A stretch of DNA of 6,924 nucleotides from Pirellulaceae bacterium (GTDB lineage: Bacteria; Planctomycetota; Planctomycetia; Pirellulales; Pirellulaceae). This document shows, piece by piece, positions 1 to 6,660 of the stretch. The position numbers and the translations under genes are program-made. The notes under the pieces were generated by a model, which saw only the letters and a program-made list of their open reading frames with translations, did not search any database and had not been told where the DNA came from. Each line of letters begins with the position of its first letter. Position 1 is the stretch's first letter. Location: assembly GCA_013002105.1 (NCBI GenBank), contig JABDKS010000695.1, positions 1-6,924 of the forward strand, given 5' to 3'.

Positions 1-2
1 CC

Positions 3-197
3 ACCATTCTGGCGACATCGATCGGCACGGCCCACGCATTGTTGGCAGCGATCGCGGCAAGAATCATGTTTATCGCTGTCGAAGCAATTTGTGCTGGTGC
101 AGCGTGGTGGTGGCTACAACGGTCGACCGCGGCCCAATCGCTGACGACCGCTGTTGATCCAATGGTGACCGATACGTTTGAATCAACGGATAATTGA
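3..197 (+). CDS. C-terminal end of an integral membrane protein (partial)
   Basis: The third forward frame is open from the left edge to a TGA at 195-197 and encodes 64 residues of a protein whose start lies outside the window. About the first 38 residues are strongly hydrophobic (TILATSIGTAHALLAAIAAR, then MFIAVEAICAGAAWWW), broken by one Arg at residue 20. This fits one long or two short membrane helices. A polar tail of about 26 residues rich in Thr, Ser and Asp follows, probably cytoplasmic. The other two forward frames lack this pattern. Because it sits just upstream of a polyprenyl-phosphate glycosyltransferase, and the last helices of flippase-like (lysylphosphatidylglycerol synthase transmembrane region) proteins look similar, it could be one of those. 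That family assignment is inference from a short tail and is weak. The real reading frame is more certain than the function. Confidence 0.6.
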   Translation, partial: TILATSIGTAHALLAAIAARIMFIAVEAICAGAAWWWLQRSTAAQSLTTAVDPMVTDTFESTDN

Positions 198-218
198 AAC
201 AACTGGCGACACGCTGGA

Positions 219-240
219 CGGGTAGCACAATGGGCACCCG
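219..240 (+). repeat. Imperfect inverted repeat downstream of the first gene
   Basis: CGGGT at 219-223 pairs with ACCCG at 236-240. After a bulged A (224), GC at 225-226 pairs with GC at 234-235, leaving a 7-base loop. This gives a GC-rich 7-bp stem with one bulge, 21 bases after the stop codon of the first gene. No T-run follows, so it is not a standard intrinsic terminator. It could still act in RNA stability or Rho-assisted termination, or be chance. Confidence 0.3.
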
Positions 241-257
241 GCGATGATAATGATCGC
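241..257 (+). repeat. Short perfect inverted repeat next to the previous one
   Basis: GCGAT at 241-245 pairs with ATCGC at 253-257 across a 7-base loop. It abuts the hairpin at 219-240, so the leader of the glycosyltransferase gene may fold into two hairpins in tandem. Five base pairs alone is weak, and GCGAT/ATCGC words are common in this genome. The rest of the 198-373 spacer shows no convincing promoter or further gene. Confidence 0.2.
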
Positions 258-358
258 GTCGATTGTTGCTGCAAAACCGTGATTGGGCATCCGCCACAAA
301 ACGCATCACAGTCGACGCGAATCGCCAATTGAGTTTACCGATTTTTGCCCTCCCATTT

Positions 359-363
359 CAGGA
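359..363 (+). promoter_or_regulatory. Probable ribosome binding site for the GT2 gene
   Basis: CAGGA at 359-363 contains AGGA, complementary to the anti-Shine-Dalgarno sequence, 10 bases before GTG 374. It is the only purine-rich SD-like element close upstream of an in-frame start codon in this stretch. It favours GTG 374 over the in-frame TTG codons at 263, 266 and 329. Confidence 0.45.
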
Positions 364-373
364 CATCACCAAC

Positions 374-1426
374 GTGGCCAACCGGCGTGTCTCCTTTGTG
401 ATTCCGACGATGGACGAGAGCGAAACGATCGAAACACTCAGTTCACAAATCAAGCAGGTTTGTCAGCAGCACGATATCGATCGCCAAGTCATTTTTGTGG
501 ATGATGGTTCGACGGATAACACCTGGCAGATCATCGAAAAAATCGCCGCGGACGACGGCGACGTTCAGGCCATTCGATTCCGTCGAAATTTCGGCAAAGC
601 GGCAGCGCTGGCCGCCGGTTTTGATGCCGCCAACGGTGAAATCGTGGTCACAATGGATGCGGATTTGCAGGATGACCCCAAGGAAGTCCCCCGTTTTCTG
701 GAACAACTGGACAACCATTTGGACGTCGTCAGCGGTTGGAAACGCGTTCGGCACGACCCATGGCACAAAGTTCTACCAAGTCGCGTGTTCAATTGGTTGG
801 TCAGTTCGGCAACGGGCGTCCGATTGCACGATCACAACTGTGGATTTAAAGCGTACCGACGCGAAATTTTTGACGAAGTCAAACTGTACGGTGAGTTGCA
901 TCGGTTTGTGCCGGTACTCGCCGCCGCGAGAGGCTGGAAAGTCGGCGAGATCGAAGTCGAACATCACCCGCGCGAGTTCGGCAAATCGAAGTACGGTGTA
1001 TCTCGTTTGGTCAAAGGGTTCCTGGACCTGCTGACGATCTACTTTTTGACAGGTTTCGGTCGACGCCCACTGCATCTTGTCGGATCGATCGGACTACTTT
1101 GCTTTGCGTTGGGCGGCATCGGGATGATTTATTTATCCGGTATGTGGGTCATCACGCGGCTTTCGACGTCGATGGACGATCTGCATCTACACAGTACCGC
1201 GATCTTTTATTACTGCATTCTGGCAGTGCTCTTGGGTGCCCACTTTTTGTTAGCAGGATTACTGGCCGAGTTGATTGTGTCGGTGACACGAGCGGGAAAT
1301 ACTCCGTTCAGCATCGCCGAGCAAATTGGCCAACGATCGCACGATCGCGGAAACCAACTTGGCATTTCCACCGATGATACGAATACCGATTCCGTTGTAG
1401 GCGAAAGTGATGCTGAGAGAGGATAA
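374..1426 (+). CDS. Family 2 glycosyltransferase, polyprenyl-phosphate sugar synthase type (DPM1/GtrB/ArnC-like)
   Basis: The 350-residue protein should transfer a sugar from a nucleotide donor to undecaprenyl or another polyprenyl phosphate on the cytoplasmic face of the inner membrane. Numbered from GTG 374, it shows the GT-A strand VSFVIPTMDESETI (6-19), the nucleotide-binding VDDGSTDNT (42-50), the RNFGKAAALAAGF segment (71-83), the metal-binding DAD within MDADLQDDP (94-102), NCGFKAYRR (155-163), HRFVPVLA (176-183) and REFGKSKYG (200-208). All are hallmarks of this subfamily. Two membrane helices follow at about 233-260 and 275-303, as in GtrB/ArnC proteins, then a polar tail. The frame is open back to TTG 263. 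GTG 374 is preferred because it has an AGGA and starts just before the first beta strand, as is usual in the family. The sugar cannot be read from the sequence. The next gene overlaps its end, so the two are probably translated together. Confidence 0.9.
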   Translation: MANRRVSFVIPTMDESETIETLSSQIKQVCQQHDIDRQVIFVDDGSTDNTWQIIEKIAADDGDVQAIRFRRNFGKAAALAAGFDAANGEIVVTMDADLQDDPKEVPRFLEQLDNHLDVVSGWKRVRHDPWHKVLPSRVFNWLVSSATGVRLHDHNCGFKAYRREIFDEVKLYGELHRFVPVLAAARGWKVGEIEVEHHPREFGKSKYGVSRLVKGFLDLLTIYFLTGFGRRPLHLVGSIGLLCFALGGIGMIYLSGMWVITRLSTSMDDLHLHSTAIFYYCILAVLLGAHFLLAGLLAELIVSVTRAGNTPFSIAEQIGQRSHDRGNQLGISTDDTNTDSVVGESDAERG

Positions 1427-3044
1427 GAACCGCCAGTCACGGCGTGACGCTTATGTCCTGTTGCTGGTGATCGTGATGTGCGTCACCGCGGGTCGGATCT
1501 GCACGGTGACGAGCAAGGAACGCGACACAGCGTTCCTGAGCGCTAATGATCGCAGTCGTTGGTGTACCGTTGCCTCGTTGGTCGAAGACGGAACGTACGA
1601 AATCGATCGAATTTTGGAGCTCAAAAGCGACAAAGGGCGACGCACCTGGTACACGATCGATCTCGTGCGTCATCGCGGCGAAGACGGTGAACAGCATTTC
1701 TACAGCAGCAAACCGCCGCTGTACCCAACCATGGTGGCGGGGGTCTACTGGCTCGTTCACAAAGCAACCCGATTGCGAATGACCGAGCAACCGATCTATG
1801 TGCCGCGAATCGTTCTACTGTGTGTCAATTTACCGCTGCTGTTTCTGTTTTGCTGGTGCACGATTGCGTCGATGGATTTGATCGCCGCTGGTGAATGGTC
1901 GCGGCGATTGGGCGCGGCCATGGTTTGTTTTGGAACCATGGTGACGCCTTTTGCGATCTCGCTGAACAATCATCTTCCCGCCGCCGCGGCGACGGCGGTC
2001 GTGATGTACTTTTATTTGAAGTGGGGCGAAGTTTTAGATGATGAGTCCGATTTTAAGATCAGCGCGTTTCCAGTCAGGACTTGGTTGATCGCTGGGATCG
2101 CTGGCGGATTCACCGCGGCAAACGAATTGCCAGCGCTGTCGATGCTGGTTTTTTGGATCGTGTTAATTGGTTGGCTGAACCTTCGATCCGCAGCCTGGTT
2201 TGTTGCGGGGATCGCCATCGTCGCTGCCGCGTTCTTCGCAACCAACTACATCGCACACAATCAACTCCGTCCGGCATACGCCCATCGCGACAACGGTCCG
2301 GTGATCGCAACGATCGCCCGGGGCGACAAACCGTCGGACCAAGTCATCGGTGACGCGTTGGCCGAATTGGATCAACCACTTTTTGGCGGACACCTTGTCG
2401 CCGAGATTTCCTCTGACGTCACGGTCCAGCCCTCCGGCGAAGCAGGCCGCTGGCGAGTGGTAACAGCCGACAACCAACTGTTCGCGCTGAACCGAATCGG
2501 GCCCGACAACGCGTCTGCTCAATGGGTTCTGAGCCATTGGGACGACTGGTACGACTATCCCGGCAGCTATTGGAATGACGGAAATCGAAAAGGTGTCGAC
2601 AAAGGCGAGCCTTCGCGGCTTATCTATTTTGCCAACATGACAATTGGCCATTACGGAATATTCTCGATCACTCCGATTTGGTTCCTGGTGCCTTTCGGGC
2701 TCTATCTGGGTCTCGCCTACGGGCCCCCGGACTACAGACGATTGGTCATTGCGATCGCGTTGGCGACGGTTGTTTGTCTCGTCTTCTACCTATTGCGACC
2801 GCAGATTGATCGCAATTACGGCGGTGTTAGCTCGTGTTTTCGCTGGATGTTGTGGTTTGCGCCACTTTGGTTGTTAGTGATCGCACCGCTGCTGGATAAG
2901 TGGTCCGAGCAGTTCGATCGTCGCGTTATTTTGCTGGCATTGCTGGGCATGAGTGTTTTCTCCATGTCGATCTCGTTGGACAACCCGTGGCAGCACCCGT
3001 GGATCTACCGGTTTTGGGACTTTTTGGGGTGGATTGCGAAGTAA
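1410..3044 (+). CDS. Multi-pass membrane protein, probable GT-C (ArnT/PMT-like) glycosyltransferase
   Basis: This 544-residue protein has roughly ten membrane helices (about 13-29, 131-156, 167-185, 189-204, 225-255 probably as two, 261-281, 421-437, 444-462, 476-495 and 504-520). After the first helix, an outward loop carries ANDRSRWCTVASLVEDGTYEID (split here as ANDRSRW and VEDGTYEID), with acidic residues placed like the catalytic Asp/Glu of GT-C enzymes. Further on, YSSKPPLYPT (98-107) resembles the KPPL motif of ArnT/GT39 proteins. GT-C enzymes use polyprenyl-phosphate sugars on the outer face, which is what the GT2 gene next door would supply. An insert of about 130 residues (282-415) with an aromatic WDDWYDYPGSYW cluster (377-388) and then TIGHYGIFSITP separates the two helix groups. 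ATG 1410 is chosen; GTG 1407 directly before it is also possible. The start lies inside the GT2 gene (17-base overlap), suggesting translational coupling. The membrane protein call is firm; the GT-C role is inferred from two motifs and context. Confidence 0.8.
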   Translation: MLREDKNRQSRRDAYVLLLVIVMCVTAGRICTVTSKERDTAFLSANDRSRWCTVASLVEDGTYEIDRILELKSDKGRRTWYTIDLVRHRGEDGEQHFYSSKPPLYPTMVAGVYWLVHKATRLRMTEQPIYVPRIVLLCVNLPLLFLFCWCTIASMDLIAAGEWSRRLGAAMVCFGTMVTPFAISLNNHLPAAAATAVVMYFYLKWGEVLDDESDFKISAFPVRTWLIAGIAGGFTAANELPALSMLVFWIVLIGWLNLRSAAWFVAGIAIVAAAFFATNYIAHNQLRPAYAHRDNGPVIATIARGDKPSDQVIGDALAELDQPLFGGHLVAEISSDVTVQPSGEAGRWRVVTADNQLFALNRIGPDNASAQWVLSHWDDWYDYPGSYWNDGNRKGVDKGEPSRLIYFANMTIGHYGIFSITPIWFLVPFGLYLGLAYGPPDYRRLVIAIALATVVCLVFYLLRPQIDRNYGGVSSCFRWMLWFAPLWLLVIAPLLDKWSEQFDRRVILLALLGMSVFSMSISLDNPWQHPWIYRFWDFLGWIAK

Positions 3045-3076
3045 ATTCGCCTCTACCATCATTCCATCTAGCATGC

Positions 3077-3097
3077 CGATAGAACGTTCGTTCATCG
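3077..3097 (+). repeat. Bulged hairpin in the spacer before the AsmA-like gene
   Basis: CGAT (3077-3080) pairs with ATCG (3094-3097) and GAAC (3082-3085) pairs with GTTC (3090-3093), with A3081 bulged and a 4-base GTTC loop. This is an 8-bp stem in an 81-base spacer and the most structured stretch there. No T-run follows, so it is not a typical intrinsic terminator. The core GAAC-N4-GTTC is also a DNA dyad that a regulator could bind. Its role is unknown. Confidence 0.3.
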
Positions 3098-3125
3098 TCG
3101 GAATTGGCGGCGTAGACCAACGGAT

Positions 3126-6100
3126 TTGGTCAGCGCAACAACACACGTTTGTCATGCTAGTGTCACCCCGCGACTCGACCAGCGAGCCACTGACTTGTCC
3201 GGCACGGAAGCCGCTACTCAGACTCGACCCTCGGGACACTTTTCCCGCTGGGTTTTCGTTGCGCTGTTACTGGCCGCCACCCTCTTTATCATTCGCACTG
3301 TCGGGCCGCAAACGATTGGCGAACAAGCGCGGCGACAATTCGAAAAACAACTGCGTGATCACTACGTCGGTTACGAAGTCTCGGTTGGCAAAGGACGCTA
3401 CGAACCGTCGGTCGGATTGATATTCGAGGACTTGCGAATCGCCGACCCGCACGTTCCCGTCAAAAAGTCAAATTGGGGGCTGACGTCCAGCGAATCTCGT
3501 GAAATGATCCGTGTTGAAAAGCTGACGGTTGTCGCCAGCACGGAACCGGAAAAGCTTCTGGAAAAAAAGAACCCGTTGGTGACGCGCCGCGTGGTGCTCG
3601 ATGGAGTTCACGTCGACGCGTGGATGACGGCGGACGACAAACTTTCGCTCGAGCAGCTTTGGCCAATGCCAAAGTTCGGTCCGGCTGCACCGCGCGTGGA
3701 GATTCACCGCGCCCATTTGCGGCTCGTCGACGTGTCCGGTTCGACTCAACCGATCGAGCTGGAACTTTCACATTTGTTACTGGTCAACGGAGCGAAGATC
3801 AACTCCTCCCAAGTTCCGCCTGGCGGTTCGGACACGTCACCGACAACCACCATCGGCCAGACCATTTCGTTGCGAGGGTCGGCCAATTTTGCGAGTTCGA
3901 TTCAGGTGGAGGCGCATGCCTCGGATGCGGGCCTAAAGATTCGCGGTTTAATCAAAAACGCACGCATCAGCGCCGAACTGATTGATCGACTGCCGTCAAG
4001 ATTTCGCGAACCGCTTCAGCAGGCACGTGGGCTATCGTGCCTATGCGACGCTGCTTTCGAAATCGGCCAAACGCCTGGCAACCCGATCGACTACCGACTC
4101 AAAGCCACTGTTCACGACGGTCGACTGGATCACCCATCGTTGCCCGAGCCGATCAGCAAGCTGAGCGGTGTGCTGGTTTGTGATCGCACCGGCATCAAGA
4201 TTGACGCATCGCAGGGCATTTTCGGTGACGCGGTCTGCTACATGAGTGGTAGCGTGGGCAACTATCAGTGGCCCCAATCAGCTCAGTTTACGGTCAATGT
4301 GAAAGGTCTGAGCCTGAATGATCGGCTGGCCAGATCGATTCCTCCATCCCTGCAACAAGGATGGGATCGTTTGCGTCCAAGCGGTCGCGTCGACATTGTG
4401 GACGCATCCATTTTTAATGTTGGCGGTCTCTGGAAAGCCAATGCAACCGTCGATTGCAAAGGCGTCGATGTTCGATACTCAAAATTCCCTTATCCCGTCG
4501 AACAACTTGTAGGCCGAGTTCAGATTCGCAATGACATCGCTACGTCGCAATTGCTGACCGGACGAATCGGCGGTCGACGACTCCAGTGCGGATTCCGACT
4601 ACCAACCAAACCGGGTGTCACCAACGAAAAAGTTTTTGTTGTCAATACGGATGGCCCGATCGCCATCGATTCCACACTGATCCGATCCCTCACGCACCGC
4701 GGCAGTCAAACGTCCAAGTTGGAGTCGTTTGTCCGGTCCCTCCAACCTCGCGGATCGGTTCACCTGACCAACGCACGCCTGATGACCGACGCCGGCGGAA
4801 ACAACACGCGTGAATTTGATTTGCACGTCGCTGACGGTCACTTGCGATACAAAGAGTTTGCCTACCCGTTGTACAACGTCACCGGCAAGATCCATGTTCG
4901 CAACGATCTAGTCACGTTGGATGGATTCCACGGCACCAACGCGAATGCCGGACAAATCCAGTGCAACGGCACTTACAAAATGCCAACGGCGCAGGATGCT
5001 GCGTCGACAGGGCTGACGCGATTGACGCCGCCCGGTGCGACGGTGCCAACCGCGCAAGCGGCAGACCAATCTGATCTGCGACTGCACTTTCACGCAACGA
5101 ACATCCCAGTGGACGAATCATTGAGGACGTCGGTGCCTATCGAAACGCGACGCGCGTGGGATGCGATTTCGCCCAGCGGAGTGTTAGACGAATTGGATGT
5201 CACGGTCGCCAAACGCGGTCCGGGCCGATCGATTGGTTTAACTATCACCGCAACCGAAACCGAATCACATCAGCTCAACAACCGCACGCTCAGCATCCAA
5301 CCATCCTCGCTGCCCTATCGACTGGACATCATCGATGGTCAAGTCCGTTATGACGGACGACGGGTCACCATTGAATCGTTACGTACGCGACACGACGCCA
5401 CGCACATCGCGGCGCATGGCGGATGCGTGCAAGATCCCAATGGACGTTGGCGATTGATGCTGAATATTCACAGCGGCAGCCGCATCTCGCCCGATGCAGA
5501 ATTGATCGCTTCGCTGCCGAAACAAATGAAAGAGGCGATGCATCGGCTGCAGTTGCGTCGACCGGTGAGTGTTCGCGGCACAACCGAATTCTTATTGCCC
5601 CAGCAAAGCGGCGGATCGCCGATCATTGACTGGGACTTGGTGTTGCAATTAGAAGGAAATCGAATCGGCGACATTGGACCTGTACACGCGCTGCGCGGTG
5701 AACTCTCGGCGCGAGGCACCAGCGACGCCGCAGGATTACGCACCGACGGCGATGTCCGTATCGATTCGATGCACGTCAATGATTTGCAAGTCACCGCAAT
5801 ACGTGGTCCCTACTCGATACGCGACGATCGACTACTTTTGGGGACGCTTGCTCAATCAGGTCTGAAACCCACAGTGACGCCAATCCCAACGCTGGAGTCG
5901 GCCGACTTGAAACAGCCGCCCACGCGGACGCAGCCTGTCACGTACGCACCGGATGACCTGACTCGCAAAATACGCGGAAAACTATTCGGCGGCGAATTGC
6001 AGTTGACCGGCGAGGTCGTGTTGTCGTCCGCCGGATTCAAAGTCGATGCCGCTCTGGTCAACGGGAAAGTCCCCACGTTGCTGGCCGACCTGGGCCACGG

Positions 6101-6647
6101 TCGCAACGAATTGACCGGAGTCGTGGACGGACAGATCGAACTGGAAGGCATCCTGGGAACGACGGATTTGTTAAAGGGTATCGGATCTGCCCGCGTTCAA
6201 GGTGCCAACCTGTACCAGTTGCCATTGCTGGTCCAGCTGCTGAACCTATTGCGAATCACACCGGCCGAAGACGTCGCGTTCACCGACGCCGAGTTGGAAT
6301 TTACGCTGATCGAGAATCAACTGAATTTCAATGACCTGAAACTTTGGGGCGATCTGGTTGCACTGCAAGGTGGTGGAACGCTTGACCGAAAACGAGAACT
6401 CGACTTGACGCTGAACACCTGGGTCAGCCCGCAAAACATTTTCACCAAGGTTCTCGGTCCGTTGCGTAGCCAAGAACACACTCTATGGACTGTCGACGTC
6501 CGTGGCCCGCTGGGCGACCCGACCGTCGAACGTCGTGCCTTCGATGGTGTAAATCAGACGCTCGAATGGTTTTTTCCAACAATGAATCAGCGCGAACCCG
6601 CCACGCCGCCGAAGACAAGGTCAGGACGCCGCAGCTATTTTCAATAA
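3126..6647 (+). CDS. Giant AsmA-like envelope protein (AsmA/TamB/YhdP-type)
   Basis: The protein has up to 1173 residues. A short basic N-terminus leads to one membrane helix (about 42-58, WVFVALLLAATLFIIRTVG). The remaining 1100 or so residues lack further helices and are rich in short beta strands, so they should lie in the periplasm. The C-terminal part (about 945-1130) has the AsmA C-terminal pattern: GKLFGGELQLTGEV, GVVDGQIELEG, GSARVQGANLYQLPLLVQLL (1020-1039), DAELEFTLIENQLNFNDLKL and a closing GGGTLDRKRELDLTLNT (1082-1098). At least five related repeats fill about 280-910. In AsmA, TamB and YhdP such architecture forms a groove that carries lipids between membranes; that role here is inference. 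The start is uncertain: no in-frame ATG or GTG precedes the helix, the frame is closed upstream at 3069-3071, and TTG 3126 and TTG 3195 (giving a 17-residue cytoplasmic lead) are the candidates, both without a clear Shine-Dalgarno sequence. It is about twice the length of E. coli AsmA and close to TamB or YhdP. Confidence 0.88.
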   Translation: MVSATTHVCHASVTPRLDQRATDLSGTEAATQTRPSGHFSRWVFVALLLAATLFIIRTVGPQTIGEQARRQFEKQLRDHYVGYEVSVGKGRYEPSVGLIFEDLRIADPHVPVKKSNWGLTSSESREMIRVEKLTVVASTEPEKLLEKKNPLVTRRVVLDGVHVDAWMTADDKLSLEQLWPMPKFGPAAPRVEIHRAHLRLVDVSGSTQPIELELSHLLLVNGAKINSSQVPPGGSDTSPTTTIGQTISLRGSANFASSIQVEAHASDAGLKIRGLIKNARISAELIDRLPSRFREPLQQARGLSCLCDAAFEIGQTPGNPIDYRLKATVHDGRLDHPSLPEPISKLSGVLVCDRTGIKIDASQGIFGDAVCYMSGSVGNYQWPQSAQFTVNVKGLSLNDRLARSIPPSLQQGWDRLRPSGRVDIVDASIFNVGGLWKANATVDCKGVDVRYSKFPYPVEQLVGRVQIRNDIATSQLLTGRIGGRRLQCGFRLPTKPGVTNEKVFVVNTDGPIAIDSTLIRSLTHRGSQTSKLESFVRSLQPRGSVHLTNARLMTDAGGNNTREFDLHVADGHLRYKEFAYPLYNVTGKIHVRNDLVTLDGFHGTNANAGQIQCNGTYKMPTAQDAASTGLTRLTPPGATVPTAQAADQSDLRLHFHATNIPVDESLRTSVPIETRRAWDAISPSGVLDELDVTVAKRGPGRSIGLTITATETESHQLNNRTLSIQPSSLPYRLDIIDGQVRYDGRRVTIESLRTRHDATHIAAHGGCVQDPNGRWRLMLNIHSGSRISPDAELIASLPKQMKEAMHRLQLRRPVSVRGTTEFLLPQQSGGSPIIDWDLVLQLEGNRIGDIGPVHALRGELSARGTSDAAGLRTDGDVRIDSMHVNDLQVTAIRGPYSIRDDRLLLGTLAQSGLKPTVTPIPTLESADLKQPPTRTQPVTYAPDDLTRKIRGKLFGGELQLTGEVVLSSAGFKVDAALVNGKVPTLLADLGHGRNELTGVVDGQIELEGILGTTDLLKGIGSARVQGANLYQLPLLVQLLNLLRITPAEDVAFTDAELEFTLIENQLNFNDLKLWGDLVALQGGGTLDRKRELDLTLNTWVSPQNIFTKVLGPLRSQEHTLWTVDVRGPLGDPTVERRAFDGVNQTLEWFFPTMNQREPATPPKTRSGRRSYFQ
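3963..5855 (+). repeat. Five degenerate protein repeats inside the AsmA-like gene
   Basis: At the protein level, units start at about residues 280, 395, 511, 659 and 786 (spacing about 115-150). Each opens with a helix-like motif with the pattern hDxxLhxSLPxxxxxxWxxLxPSG. Examples are AELIDRLPSRFREPLQQARG, LSLNDRLARSIPPSLQQGWD followed by RLRPSGRVD, IAIDSTLIRSLT with SLQPRGSVHL, VDESLRTSVPIETRRAWDAI followed by SPSGVLD, and PDAELIASLPKQMKEAMHRL. A second shared block follows in the same order: RYSKFPYPVEQLVGRVQIRN (450-469), then LRYKEFAYPLYNVTGKIHVR (573-592), with weaker counterparts at 331-379 and 733-770. The DNA itself is not obviously repetitive, so the duplication is old. The units probably correspond to the repeating beta-groove modules of bridge-like lipid transfer proteins. 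Boundaries are by eye. Confidence 0.65.
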
Positions 6648-6660
6648 CCCGCTCGTGCCT

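Noticed and set aside
263..373. N-terminal extension of the GT2 protein from TTG 263
   Set aside because: The frame is open, but the extra 37 residues resemble no part of the family, TTG is a poor start, and GTG 374 has an AGGA at suitable spacing and begins just before the first conserved strand.
198..373. Sigma70-type promoter for the GT2 gene
   Set aside because: GATAATG at 246-252 resembles a -10 box, but no -35 element lies at 16-18 bases upstream, and the bases are also the loop of a small hairpin.
495..1034. 179-codon forward frame overlapping the GT2 gene
   Set aside because: It lies wholly within the GT2 coding region in another frame, and its product is rich in Arg, Trp, Ser and Thr without domain motifs; a shadow of the real gene.
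2163..2651. 162-codon reverse-strand frame
   Set aside because: It is antisense to the GT-C-like gene, whose helices and motifs are convincing; no domain or ribosome binding site supports the reverse frame.
3082..3093. LexA/SOS box of the Gram-positive type (GAAC-N4-GTTC)
   Set aside because: The outer half-sites match but the central bases do not fit the purine/pyrimidine pattern, planctomycete LexA sites are not something I can rely on, and the genes here have no link to DNA repair.
3126..3160. Internal promoter for the AsmA-like gene (TTGGTC with TGCTAG)
   Set aside because: The spacing is about 22 bases and both boxes match poorly, so it does not exceed what chance would give.
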